From positions 934,467 to 998,466 of the forward strand of contig NC_067113.1 of NCBI RefSeq assembly GCF_021347895.1: a stretch of DNA of 64,000 nt, written 5' to 3'. This DNA comes from Acanthochromis polyacanthus. Taxonomy: Eukaryota > Chordata > Actinopteri > Pomacentridae. This document shows, one piece after another, positions 11,038 to 24,114 of this stretch. Made by a program: the position numbers and the translations under genes. Within the stretch, counting starts at the first letter, position 1. Each line of letters opens with the position of its first letter. The notes beneath the pieces were generated by a model. The model was not told the origin of the DNA and searched no databases. It worked only from the letters and a program-made list of their open reading frames with translations.

Positions 11038-11632
11038 TACCGTACTTTCTGGACTATAAGTCACTGCTTTTTTCTCACGCTTTGAACCCTGCAGCTTATT
11101 CAACAATGTGGCTAATGCATAAATTTTTATGTGCGAGCTTTATGCCGTCCATACGTTTAGCCTCGTCACATCAGAATGAAATGACCAAACAGGTCACAGT
11201 GGATCAGTGAAACTGAATTAAATCAAACACACTCGCACTAAATTCTTCAAATTGGTCATTTTGCACTTCATGCACACATTCTCATCATGGAAAACACACA
11301 AAGACATGCATATAATGCAGCTTTTAAGTTAAAGGCAGTCGATCTGCTTGCTAAAGAAGGAAACAGAGCTGCTGCAGTAAGCCTGGCATCACTGAATCCA
11401 TGGTGAGACGTTGGAGTCGGCAACGTGAAGAACTGACTCAGGCACTGTTCGGGAAAAGCATTTATTTCATTAAAAGTTAAAAAATGTTTCGTGTAAATAC
11501 ACGTTACAATGTGGACACCTGCGGCTTATAGTCAGGTGTGGCTTATACTGTATATGTACAAAACTTTATTTCTTTTTAAATTTGGCGGGTGCGGCTTATA
11601 TTCAGGTATGTGCCAGGTAATTTCCGTCAGAG
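11038..11632 (+). mobile_element. pogo/Tigger-like element remnant
   Basis: The left end (taccgtactttctggactat, then aagtcac) and the right end with repeated gcggcttata motifs fit a widespread vertebrate Tigger-type family. Inside, at 11287-11460, a broken frame encodes HAYNAAFKLKAVDLLAKEGN and, in another frame, ESMVRRWSRQREELTQ. Together these resemble the N-terminal CENP-B-type DNA-binding domain of pogo-like transposases. No DDE domain remains. The right boundary is approximate. Confidence 0.65.
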
Positions 11633-11813
11633 CAAGGGTGATTGCTTCACTGCAGTCACAGAGACATACTGGAAAAAAACAGGACAGTTGTGTTGTATTG
11701 TTCATGAACAAACACAAAGAGGCAAGGCAGGGACCCACCTATTGTTAATCACAACAGATACTTGTGAAATGACTGAGAATGTGACGTATGGAAGTATAAT
11801 TTAAGAGCCTCAC

Positions 11814-11922
11814 TGCTGTCTGTGCTCCGCTGTGGTTTATTTTTGGACAGAGCCTCCATCACGTCCTGGATCCTCCACAGCTCCTTCTGGATCTGGATGT
11901 GCCGCTGACTTGGAGGCTCTGT
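11814..11922 (-). CDS. plekha5: plekha5 exon IQIQKELWRIQDVMEALSK (window exon 13)
   Basis: The exon encodes TEPPSQRH, then IQIQKELWRIQDVMEALSKN and KPQRSTDS. Human has AQIQKELWRIQDVMEGLSKHK, a near-invariant family signature ending the coiled coil. The acceptor is tgtgtcctcag and the donor is AGCA|gtgagg, so it exits in phase 1 (109 bp). Confidence 0.93.
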
Positions 11923-12001
11923 CTGAGGACACACACACATATGCTGTTAATTCTTAATCACTCCATAGACTGTGTGTGTCTGTGTACGTGTGTCTGTGTA
12001 C

Positions 12002-12026
12002 GTGTGTGTGTGTGTGTGTGTGTTTG

Positions 12027-12109
<83 letters not shown>
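12002..12109. repeat. (TG)n microsatellite abutting the donor of window exon 12
   Basis: About 50 TG units with a small interruption near 12024-12030. On the host-gene strand it is (CA)n starting a few bases inside the intron after CAG|gtaaca. Confidence 0.97.
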
Positions 12110-12112
<3 letters not shown>

Positions 12113-12214
12113 CTGTGGGCTGCCCAGGGCCTCCAGCTGCTCCAGCAGGTTGGACTTGGCCAAAGTGACATCTGCCTCAAGTCGGTCGTATTCCCTCCAG
12201 GAGCGTTCTAGCTC
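12113..12214 (-). CDS. plekha5: plekha5 coiled-coil exon ELERSWREYDRLE (window exon 12)
   Basis: The exon encodes ELERSWREYDRLEADVTLAK and SNLLEQLEALGSPQ, corresponding to human ELERAWREYDKLEYDVT. It is 102 bp, phase 0 at both ends. The acceptor is gtcctggtttcag. The donor is CAG|gtaaca and the intron turns at once into (CA)n on the sense strand. A second (CA)n lies about 35 bp upstream of the acceptor. Confidence 0.94.
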
Positions 12215-12248
12215 CTGAAACCAGGACATCAGCCAACAACGGGGTCAA

Positions 12249-12249
<1 letters not shown>

Positions 12250-12284
<35 letters not shown>
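12250..12284. repeat. (TG)n microsatellite upstream of window exon 12
   Basis: About 17 TG units. On the sense strand this is (CA)n about 35 bp before the acceptor of the exon at 12113-12214. Confidence 0.95.
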
Positions 12285-12286
<2 letters not shown>

Positions 12287-12784
12287 CAAACTTCTATGTG
12301 TTGCTCTCCATTTCTCAATGTTTCAGAGATAATTAAAAAACCTTGTTGACTAAGGATTCTGAGCCTTGTTTCTGTTCAAAATGACCTCTCCTGAACACAT
12401 AAGCTCTGTTAAATTGCTGTCACAGAGTCAGCAGAGTCAGTCTCTTTCAGCTGAACAAATTTCCTTCTTGACTGGTGGCAAAAATCAGGCTGTTGGTTTT
12501 CATTCTGAAATTATTTTCCAAAGCCATGCCGTTAACATTGCAAAAACTGATTTCACCATCATGAATGCAAACCTAAAGTCATAGGACATCCATCTTTCTA
12601 TTTCCACCTGCCTAGATGGAAACAGAAAGATGGAATTGTGCCAGAGCAGCATTCCAACAAGAAGCAAAATGTATCACATTTCACCTGCTCTTAGATCCCT
12701 GAAATAGTTTGTGGCAAGAGAACATCCACTTTATGAATTTTCGATTGATTTAAACTAAATTTTCATGGTCTAGATGAGATTGCT

Positions 12785-13494
12785 TTCAACAGTGGTGTCC
12801 TCCTCAGTCGTCTTCCATGAGGTCCACTTTGGCTCAAACAGCGATGAACGGTGCCATCTGACACTGATGTACCTTGACCTTTGAGTTCGCCTCTAATCTC
12901 TTTGGAAGTTGTTCTGAGCTCTGTGGTTACCATTCATATTAGCGGTCTCTTCAGTTTGTCTTTAGTTTCCTCTTGTGTCAGTCCTGTGAACCCTAAACCT
13001 CTGAATAATATGTGCAACTTCAGTCACAGGAGATGGAAATGGTCTTATAGCCTTTATCTTTAACATGCTTGTCTATAATTTTCTTTCTAATGTCCTAGGA
13101 CAACTCCCTCCTTAACTTTTCTGTGGTCAGTGTTCACCGTGGTACACACCATGATACCAACAGCTGAGCAGACTACTCCTCACCCTTTAAATAGGCAGAC
13201 TGACTGATTACAAGTTTGAAGACATCTATGATGCTAATTACAGGACACACTTTAGTTTAACATGCTTTGATCAAATTATTTTCCACCTTTTCTAGAGGCA
13301 CCATCATTTCTGTCCAGGCCAGTTTCATTAGCTTGTAAAAATTATTCAGTTGAGCCACAACTTTAAAAAAAAGCCTGATTTTCATTCATTAATTTTCATT
13401 AATTTTTTGTTTATTCAATTTCAGGTGATTCCACTGACCACTGTGGGGTTTTCTTTCAATAATGGAAGGGTACCAACAAGTTTGTCCATGTGTG
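12785..13494 (-). mobile_element. decayed 5' half of a Tc1 related to Tc1-B
   Basis: Read on the minus strand, this segment starts with an ITR (end ccatgtgtg at 13486-13494), then tracks the 5' leader of Tc1-B, including the taatcagtcagtctgcctat box at 13188-13210. It continues into the first third of the transposase, up to a motif like [11 protein letters not shown]. Many substitutions and several indels disrupt the frame, and the catalytic half and other ITR are missing. It is an older relative of the copy next door, in opposite orientation. Confidence 0.85.
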
Positions 13495-13502
13495 TGTACT
13501 TA

Positions 13503-15137
<1,635 letters not shown>

Positions 15138-16263
15138 TAAATTTCCAGTTACTTCTCTTAGTGAAATAGTACAGCTTTGTTGTTCAGACAATATCACATC
15201 AGTTATCCATGAAGAAATCTTACTGCTAATATCACTGATATCTATTCTTCTGGTTGTTCCTAAGATTATCTTAGGGTTTTCTGCACAGTGGATCTGTTTG
15301 TAAATAATACAAATACAATTTTGCCTTCTTGCTATAAAAGTGCAAAACATGTCATCATGTCAGTCACAAGTGATGTGAAAAAGACATGAGAACAATGAGT
15401 TTGATCATTTAATGAAAAATGACAACCCAAAGGCTCACTGTTACTTTAACCTTGTTGTCATGATGTTGTTTTACACTTCAAGTTTTTCAGAAAAAACATG
15501 CTTGTTCTTTGGAATCCTGCACAAAGACAATTCAAAAATTCATTTTTGGCAAACCTGCATGTTTTAGCAAGCTCTTTGATATCGATGAACATCTTTATTC
15601 ACATGAGAGCTGTGTTTGAGTGGACACCAAAGCTGGTATCTCCAAAGTAAAGATAAAATGCTTTCATATAGCATGTATTATGTGGAAGTATCGCTACTCA
15701 CAGTTTGTGGAAGCCATTTCCTGTCAGTAAAAGAAAAGAGACTGGTGTATATAGGTTTTTTCTGTGGCAGCCAAGCTTTGGCAGGGCACCGGGAAACACG
15801 TCATCATAAAAGTGCTTCTATGCGGCACATTGGTTTTGTTTCTGTTACTATTGACAATATATCACCACTCTGACTGACAGAAAAGCCAGTCATGTCTTAA
15901 AAGTGTATTCAAGGCAGGTCAAATTGTTGAATAAAAAAGTAGAAATGAAAAAAAAATTAAAATTTTAACTCGCAGGAAGACAGAAAGTCAAAATGATGTG
16001 ATGTGACATCAGAATTTAAAAGAAGGAATATTCTTTTCTTTTTTAACATGACAATTTATTTTTTTGTTCACTGGGCTTCCACATACATACAGATATAAGA
16101 CCTTTGGCCCGTTTCTGTGGAACTGATATTCTCCTATGAGGCAGCCTCAAGAGCAGCTGTTCATCGCACATATGACCAGATCTCATACAAAACTGCCACT
16201 ATGGTAGTTTTTTTTAATCAACTACCGCAGTGATGTTGCATGGGTGTGTTAGTGCGTGCTCAC
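15138..16263. other. intron, no clear feature
   Basis: Intron between Tc1-B and window exon 11. AT-rich, with no recognised repeat. Confidence 0.4.
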
Positions 16264-16416
16264 GGTGTTGACTCTGGACAGCTCTCTGCAGGTGCTGAGC
16301 AGGCCGTTCTGCAGCACATCTCTCTGCTGGACCAGACTCTGTGTGGCTGCAGCGCTCGAACCACTCTGTTCATTCAGCTCCTGACTGGCAGACAGCAGGG
16401 CTGTTTCCAGCGTGTG
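16264..16416 (-). CDS. plekha5: plekha5 coiled-coil exon LETALLSASQEL (window exon 11)
   Basis: This 153 bp exon encodes HTLETALLSASQELNEQSGS, then LVQQRDVLQNGLLSTCRELS and RVNT. The QRDVLQNGLLSTCRELSR run is diagnostic of the family. The acceptor is tgtgtggcag and the donor ACC|gtgagc; phase 0 at both ends. Heptad spacing continues from the previous exon, so this is part of one extended helical oligomerisation region. Confidence 0.94.
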
Positions 16417-16508
16417 CTGCCACACAACACACACAAATACTTTTCACTGCACAGCTGAGCCTCCCTCCACTAAGACAAAAACATGAAAACACACACAGGC
16501 AGCTGTAC

Positions 16509-16589
16509 CTTCTCTCTGTGTAGCTGCTGCAGCTTCTCTTCCTGCATCCTCACCGCCTTGTCCTGCTCACACAGTCTGCTTAGCTTGGT
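16509..16589 (-). CDS. plekha5: plekha5 coiled-coil exon TKLSRLCEQDK (window exon 10)
   Basis: The 27 codons read TKLSRLCEQDKAVRMQEEKL then QQLHREK, the start of the long coiled coil of PLEKHA5. The acceptor is gtgtgtgtcag, with the (GT)n microsatellite where a polypyrimidine tract would normally be. The donor is AAG|gtacag. Phase 0 at both ends. Confidence 0.93.
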
Positions 16590-16591
16590 CT

Positions 16592-16592
<1 letters not shown>

Positions 16593-16680
<88 letters not shown>
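16593..16680. repeat. (AC)44 microsatellite filling a 149 bp intron
   Basis: An 88 bp uninterrupted AC tract lies between window exons 9 and 10 and reaches within three bases of the acceptor AG (sense strand gtgtgtgtcag). Confidence 0.97.
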
Positions 16681-16683
<3 letters not shown>

Positions 16684-16738
16684 CTAAACTTTCTTTGGCA
16701 CTTATTAAATTTTTCACTGGGAGTTGTGTTTGTCTTAC

Positions 16739-16801
16739 GTCTATGTCAGCCTCCTCTGTGCGCTGGATGAGGGAGCCGTCTTTATAGTCGTCTGTGCTGA
16801 T
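16739..16801 (-). CDS. plekha5: plekha5 exon before the coiled coil (window exon 9)
   Basis: The exon encodes ISTDDYKDGSLIQRTEEADI(D), 21 codons in phase 0 at both ends. The last residues match the human RPEEVDIDAKLSRL junction. The acceptor is ttcctcctctcag and the donor GAC|gtaaga. It is followed by a 149 bp intron made mostly of a (GT)n tract on the sense strand. Confidence 0.9.
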
Positions 16802-17733
16802 CTGAGAGGAGGAAGCAGAGTCAGAGAAGGCCAGCAGGGGGCGACAACAACACATCTGTCAGGATGGAGAGCAGGGCTCAATCCATGAAGAGCTGGGGCA
16901 AAAAATGATCTGAGGTTTAAACCTGAAAACTCATCTTTGCTCTTGATCTTTTCAAAGTATCAGGGTTGCAGTCTTTCACAGTGTGTGTTTAACAAAAGGG
17001 ATGATTATACTCTGCTAAGTCCTTAAATTACCAATTTATTCACACTCAAAACATCAATTTTGTTTGATAAAGACCACAGGTCATTTTTGCCCAAGTGCCT
17101 TCAACTTTGAAAGAAACTCTTCACAATATACTTCCTGTTGTTCCTTCCAGAGTAAGAGGGTGAGGGGATGAATGGATGAGTGATCTGCACATATTCATTT
17201 ATTCTGCTTAATTCCCTTGAAACTGTTTATTCAGGTGTTGCCACAGATGCTACAGATGTTCATCTTGGTATGTAGAGGAAGACAGAGGGAGGTGTAGCCT
17301 AACAGTTGCATGCCAATGAAGATGACACTATGCCCCAAGTTGATGTGCCTTTCCTCTTCTACATTCACAATGCAAGTAAAACAGAAGTAATTTGATAGAA
17401 GCAAAGGTAAAAAATCAAATGAAAACCAACAGGGAGGAGGTGGTGGTGGACGGATGAGTTGACAAAACATCGGAGTTTAAAAGTGTAGACTGCTCCTTGT
17501 TTCTAGATTCAATTAGCCAATTAGATTGTTTCTTTTAACCATGGCCATTTATAACTTGCTTAGTATTGTAACAATGAAGACAAAGAGCTGACTGTTCCTG
17601 GAATAGAATTCAAAGTCACCATTTCTCCTCACCATGAATGCTCGATATTGTAACAATGACAATGAAGGTCTTTTATATCAACTCAAACCTTGATTTGTCG
17701 CTAAATCTTCTCAAATGTATTTTGTGTATTAGG
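16802..17733. other. intron, no clear feature
   Basis: Intron between window exons 9 and 8, up to the SINE. No exon or named repeat seen. Confidence 0.4.
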
Positions 17734-17744
17734 CTAATCAAACA

Positions 17745-18102
17745 TGCATCCATCCATTCTCTATACACTGCTTAATGCTCAATAGGGTCATGGTGGGGGG
17801 CCGGAGTCTATCCTAGCTGACTGAGGGTGAAGGCAGAGGACACCCTATGCAGGTCATCAGTCTATCACAGAGACAAACAATCACACTCACATTCACACCT
17901 ACGGGCAATTTAGAGTCACCAGTTAACCTCAGCATGTTTTTGGACTGTGGGAGGAAGCCGGAGAACCTGGAGAGAACCCACGCATGCACAGGGAGAACAT
18001 GCAAACTCTATGCAGAAAGATCCCAGGCCCAGGCCGGTATACCAACAGGAGATCTTTGAGCTGTGAGGCAACAGTGCTAAGCACCAAACCACTGTGCAGC
18101 CC
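17745..18102 (-). repeat. tRNA-derived SINE, copy 1
   Basis: On the minus strand it starts ggggctgcacagtggtttgg, with an A-box-like tggtgcttagcac, a degraded B-box region, a conserved body (complement of gggcaatttagagtcaccag and ttttggactgtgggaggaag) and an ATCC/GGAT-type tail. The flanks ctaatcaaaca (17734-17744) and ctagtcaaaca (18103-18113) form an 11 bp target duplication with one mismatch. It is a widespread fish retroposon; the second copy at 52248 has a better promoter. Confidence 0.8.
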
Positions 18103-18497
18103 CTAGTCAAACACACTAGGAGAATGTGCACTATATTTCCTCAAATCTACACTCTCATATTAGCTGCTTGCTAATTCAGAAGATGTTCCTGTGGGTGGTG
18201 TATAAAATGTCAACACAAAGGCACTGGATGAAGAAAGAAAAAGAGGGCTCTGCCACAAATGTGTTTGTCCATTTAATGCATCTTTGCTTAAAAACGCTGA
18301 CTTAAAACTCTCATTTGCAGCAGTGTTATATAACAACAGCCTTCTCACATAGAAGAAATGTAAACTACACTGAAGTGACTGAAGCCTTCTGCCATTTCCT
18401 TCTAAAACACGGGAGGGAAAAAAGAAAAGCTGCTCAGTAAAGAAGAGATAGATGAGGGCAGGCAGCAGAAACATTTTAAAGGTCTGAAGCAAAGTGC

Positions 18498-19046
18498 TAG
18501 CCTAGCCGCGCTAGACCCAGGTCTGAAGACACAAGGGTCTGGGAACTGTCGACAGAGAGGGAGGCGGGCTAAAAGGTTGTCTTTCAAATCACTCTGCGGC
18601 AATTCGGTAGGTATGCAACCAATCAGCGCAACGAATAGGCTGACGTAGTTCCCAGAGCACCGGAAATCAGAGGATGTGGTAGTTCGGTGAAGCCTTATTT
18701 ATACAGTCAATGGGTGAAGCTCAAGTATATTACAGACATGTTAACAGAAAGATTATTCAGAGTCGGTGCTAATGGAGCTCAACGGCTGTTGTCAACCCTG
18801 GCAGAGAATTAAATTCGTTGCCGTGGGTTGTCTAGCGCTGCTAGGCTAGTTGTTTCCGGTTGTTTCCGTCAGAATCGTCGCGCCTCTGTCGTCACTTAGT
18901 TACGTCCGCCTTCTGACTCTACACTTCATGGTGATTCGTCGGCCAGTTTCAGGAGCATCCAACCTCGAGGCTTACCGAGGGTACCTAGACCCACCCTGGC
19001 AGAGAATTAAATTCGTTGCCGTGGGTTGTCTAGTGTGGCTAGGCTA
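18498..19046. mobile_element. MULE-like non-autonomous element with 9 bp TSD and duplicated 3' end
   Basis: The terminal repeats are tagcctagccgcgctagacc and, at the right, the complement of tagcctagccacactagac. A perfect 9 bp duplication gcaaagtgc lies at 18489-18497 and 19047-19055; nine bases is typical of Mutator-like elements, so that class is inferred. About 54 bp of the right end occurs twice (18797-18849 and 18993-19046), both ending ggctag. No transposase frame. Confidence 0.8.
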
Positions 19047-19055
19047 GCAAAGTGC

Positions 19056-21476
19056 TAAAATCCACTGAAAATTCCCACCCAACTGAATTTTACAATGCAC
19101 ATTATTATGTTCTGTTCCATCAAATACAGCAGAGAGATGATGGTACAAACCCATACAGAGGGAATCCAGAGGCTGCATTAAAGTGGGACCTTGTACTTCT
19201 AACAACACTGCTTGAAGCCCTTCAGCCTACTGCTAGAATTTCAAGGGAGTCATGAATAAATGCATTGCACTAGACCTATGACAAGAGCTCAAACTTCCTT
19301 AGATGTGTATGCAGAAATGATTAAATGGGTTGAATGAAGATAAGGTTACATGTCTTTTTTTACTTCACTGGAAATATTTTAAAGCACCGTTGTTTGAATA
19401 AGTACAAGTGTTGCATGTACAGAGCTGGTTAGAGTAGTGTAGAAGAAGACTGGAAGCAAAAGTTGGTTGGTTTGGTTCAAAGTTCCAAAACACACCCAAC
19501 AAAACCTTCAGAGCAATAAATAGGACAGTATGTAGTTTCAAGGGAAGTTTGAATGTATTTCTTGTCAAACTGTAGTTGATGCAGTCACTGCGTTTATCTG
19601 GTAACATTTGTCTATCAGCAAATGTATTAGATTTACTAAATATATATAAAAATATATATTTTATTAGTGATAGCTTATGTTCTTCTTGTGAGGTTTATTG
19701 AAAGTTTCCTATATGTAGTTTGTAGTCCATAGAGTACTTAGAACTGTCTCTTGTGCCTCGAGGCTTTTGTGTCTGTTGAATTCGGCACGGTGCTCCAAGG
19801 AAATGAAATGTTATTTTTGTGGTTGATTCTAACTTTTACCTGTTTTCAAAGCAATCCCGCCCTTTGAAATGGGGGAATATTGAGACAAAAAATATTTGAA
19901 TAACTTGTAAAAACGTGAATTAAAAAGTATAAAACTTTAAATACGGTTAGGTACAGGTACAGTTATATAACTGTACCTTTACAAGGACTTGAACCAAAAC
20001 CTAGGCTACATCACTGTCATCATTTTTTTTTTTTGTAAATTGATGACTTTAGGGGCTTTAGGGATGACTTTTCAACTTTGACTAGCTGTTTCATCTCTCT
20101 TCCAGTCTTCACGATGTGCTGGGCTAACCATGTCCTCACCCCTTTTACGCAAATTAATCAGAGTCTCATATGTATTTTTTTTTATTTTAAAGGATTTAAA
20201 AATATATATATATATATATAATCATGTCTATACATAGCCATAGAACCTCTGAAAATTACCCTTCAGGACAAACGTTCAAATATTTCCAAAGTATATTTCC
20301 AAAGAAACATCTAACAATGAACAGTGCTGTACGAGAGAGTGAGAGGAAATTCCCATGGCTGTAGGGCATCAAACCAGGAGCAATGCTCATTTCACATCAC
20401 TTCATTTAAAGAAAGGAAAACAATGGATGAGATGTGTTGAAACCAAAGACAACTTCATATACACTTTAGGTGTTGCTAGGATGACATCTGAGAAGGAGCG
20501 CTGAGTAACAACTGACTAATGGACAGACTGACTTCATCCAAAGATGTGAAACAAGACGTTGATGGTGGAGAGGAAGGATACACAAGTACTAGGCTACCAG
20601 GGCAAAGGTCTGGCTTGACTCTGCTCCACTTACCAACTTGAAATTAAAGAGTTCTGTTTAAAAAAAACAAAACAACTGAGACAACTCTTTCAGGGAAACC
20701 AACTCCAAACCAACTTGGAGTTTATCTTATATTGGCGATAATGTAACCATTTTTGTAAATGCTAATTTTTTCAATTTCATTAGGAACTCTTCAATTTAAA
20801 TACAGTTGGATGAGGATTTGTTCACTGTTGCTGAGCAAAAACCACACAAATCTAGCTTTGGTGCTTCTATGTTTTTACTTAAACTGGGGTGTGATCATGC
20901 TGCTAAGTGATGGCAACCTTAAGAAACCTGAATGGATGAAGTGAAAACTCCATGACAAGGTTGTTACCCAGCAACAGCGACAACTCTGTCAACACGACCA
21001 CATTGACCCAAGCCAGAACCTGCTAAAGACCTTACTTGCTGGTAGAGTTGAGGCCTTGGTGCTGAGTTCTCGATCATAGTGTGAATCATGAAGATTAGAG
21101 GTTCATTCTCCTTCGTCTAGCGGAACGCCAAGGAGAAAGAGGATACAATGGTGTAATAACACAACTGTAAGTTCTGCTAGAGGGAGCAGACATGGTTTCA
21201 TTACTGATATCCAAGAGAATGGCAAGATTTTCACAAAATTGGATCAGATGTTTTTCAAGTTTGATTCAAATGTTGTTGATTCACCTGTTTTTTTTTGTGT
21301 GTTTTTTTTAAAGAAATGACCAAAGATTGCAAGTCTGTTCAGGACCATCTATCTTCATTCCAAATGGCTCAGGGTTCTACTCACTTTCAAGGTACATTTT
21401 AATCTGGTTAAGGTTAGTTGACTCAGATTTCAAAAAATATCCTAATTTTCAAATGGATAACCCAAAAAACGGTAAA

Positions 21477-21540
<64 letters not shown>

Positions 21541-23231
21541 AAACACAAACTATTGCAATTGAATTTCAAGCAAATATTAGGCAAAATGAAAACAAGCAGA
21601 CAAACTAACCAAGTACAGGTCACTGTATTATCTTGCAGGTTTTATTTTTGTAGTTCTGGCCATCGGTTTTAACATGAATCTTTTACACTCACCAAAGCAA
21701 CATACCTAAAAATAGGTTCAATAGGGCAAGAAACATGAGCAGACACTCTTCTTTGAGTTCAGTTTTAACCCACTGTACTTCCTGTAGTTGTACCCATGTG
21801 TGGTTCTTCTGACATTTGAGGTATGCCAACTTTTGGTCTTCTCTTCAAATGGGATGACTGATCTGGATAAAATGCTTTCTTGTTTACAATCTATGTGCTC
21901 TTTTTCGTTGCCCTGTTGGACATATTTTTCAGTAAAGTTGTCATTTCTCAGCAATTGCTTGGTGTTATACCATTATGTGTTGTAACTGATGCTCAGAGCT
22001 ATGGCACGAGACCTCTGAAAGACAGTTGGAATTTGGAATAACGAGGTAAAGACTTGAAAAGCACCTTTATGCTCCCTTAGAACTGCCAGAAGGTATTGTT
22101 CCACTATTTCTGATGCACTGTGCATGAACTCAAATATAATAACTGAGGAAAAAACTTTGAGCAGAACATCTAGAAGAGGAAAAACAAGAAATCTTTTTCA
22201 ATCAGCATCTGAAGTGGAAGCCACTCCCTCCTACATAGCCTGTTTCATTCTGAAGCACATGACCTTCTCAGAGCCAAGCGGCCAATTCAATTATGCAGGA
22301 ACTGTGAGAAAGCAAGTTCTAACCTACAGGCAAAAAATAAACAGCACATTTAGATGTCTGCCCTCATCAGAGTATGAGTGTTGTGAACAAGTTTTACTTT
22401 TCTTGTAATTAGCCTAGCGGCCTCAGCATGCTGCATCACAATGCTAATGAGATTCCAGTGGACAGATCCACAGACAACACTTATGTCAGAATTAAATCAC
22501 CTGTTCAACCTTTGCCACACTGAAAAGTGGGTTCCTACTCACTTTTTCAAATAAAGCCTTAATGTAAATAAAATTGTGACATTTACAATTACTTCATAGC
22601 ATTTTTCTCAGTTTGTTTCTTGAAGTGTTCTCATCTGGAGAAGACAAGGCTGACATTTGCAAGCAATCACAGAGGTTGAGTGTTGCTGCACTGGTTTAAA
22701 TATTGAGTTAAGTTTAATACAGCCCAAAGCACTACGCAAAGGTGGGGATTTCCTCCTAAATGACTACCCAAGTGTACTACTAACTACCCAACTATCCATT
22801 CATGAGGAAGCTATAGATTGACTTTCCATCTTCCAGACAGCGACTGATTTCTGTACATCGTGTGCACAATGAAAATCCACTTGTAGATTTAAAATAGATA
22901 ATTGTGTGGACAAAATCTATATTCCACTTATAACCACACCCACCACTCTCAATCAGCTTTGCAAACACTTTCATATCTCAGGTCTGACCTAAGAGAAGCC
23001 AATAGCTATGTAAAAATGAGCTTGTATAAAATGCATTGGCTGTGAATAACAGATGGTCAGCAACAATGAGGTAAATCATCAGGTTTGTCAGTAAATGACA
23101 AGCCCTCACAAAGCATGGAAGGGCTGAAAATAAGTGGGAGTTACTATACTAGATTAAGCTAATGCAAAGTGAAATGCTATATTCTGGAGCAGCAGTTTGA
23201 GATAGAGAGTGACGAACTCAGATGTCCTCAC
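19056..23231. other. long intron with simple repeats only
   Basis: This 4.2 kb is the rest of the intron between exons 9 and 8. It contains a short (TA)n at 20202-20220 and an A-run plus (TA)n at 21477-21537. I saw no exon, TIR pair or SINE body. Confidence 0.5.
21477..21537. repeat. poly(A) followed by (TA)n
   Basis: About 18 A followed by about 21 TA units. This could be the tail of a lost retroposon, but no body is recognisable upstream. Confidence 0.9.
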
Positions 23232-23285
23232 CTGGCTGTCCAGGTAAATAAGGTTCCTCTGGAGGTGATGAGAGAGAACATCAGT
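23232..23285 (-). CDS. plekha5: plekha5 micro-exon SHHLQRNLIYLDSQ (window exon 8)
   Basis: This 54 bp exon encodes TDVLSHHLQRNLIYLDSQ; human PLEKHA5 has ILSHHLQRNTIYLDHQ. The acceptor is ggctactgcag and the donor CAG|gtgagg, phase 0 at both ends. It sits alone between introns of 7.6 kb (which holds the nested transposon cluster) and 6.4 kb. Confidence 0.92.
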
Positions 23286-24114
23286 CTGCAGTAGCCACAG
23301 AAGAAGGAAGAGAAGAACCAGGAAGTGTGAAGTTGTGTTGTTGAGGAAGGGAAGAAAAAAGGGAGTGAAAAGTAGGAACAAAGAGATAATAAAACGAACA
23401 GGCAGAGAGTGTGAAGATAGAAAGTAGTTTGAACCTACCATGAACCTATTCTAACTGTCACCATGCTCTAGACAATTTAGAGAGAAATAACTCTAAAAAG
23501 GATCACAAAAGCGTAATCAGTCTTGTATATGATGACAAATAAAATACACAAAGTTTATCTGCAGCAAAGTGAGAGCATTAGTTGTGACTGATGATCTGAT
23601 GACACAAAGGACAAGTCAGAAATGCAGGAGAGTTTTGTGACACTCTTGGTACAAGCTCCAACTAATAATTAGACCTTCCAGAAAAACGCGAGCAAAAATC
23701 CTTGATTATGCGAATAAATATGCGGGGCTTTTATGCCATTTTAAGCGGGGAAATTGCAGAAGGTTGCAAAGTGTGCAAATAGTTGTGAAATATGCAAAAA
23801 TATGTGCGATTCACCTGCCGTCTGGCTGCGGAGGGATGTGTCCTCTAATCAGACACTGGGACTGCTGTGGGGTTACTGGACTGACAGCCTGTGCTTTGGG
23901 ACAGGGAGGAGCTCACAGCAGCACCTGCTGCTGGTTGAGGACAGTAACTGCAGAATGATCCGAGTTTTCCTGTCAGTCTCCAAATCGGCAGAAAAAGTCG
24001 CTAGATTTGTGGCTAGTCGCGTTTGACAAAAAAAGTCGCTAGGACACTTTGAAAAGCCGCTAAGTTGGGAACACTGGCGCTGCGCTCCGCATCAGCTCGT
24101 GCTTTTCATATATA

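Noticed and set aside
11954..12229. Open frames of poly(Cys-Val) or poly(His-Thr) across the (TG)n tracts
   Set aside because: These are translations of the microsatellite. Only the exon at 12113-12214 inside is real.
16593..16680. CRISPR-like regular spacing
   Set aside because: It is a plain dinucleotide repeat; the genome is a vertebrate and no spacer structure exists.
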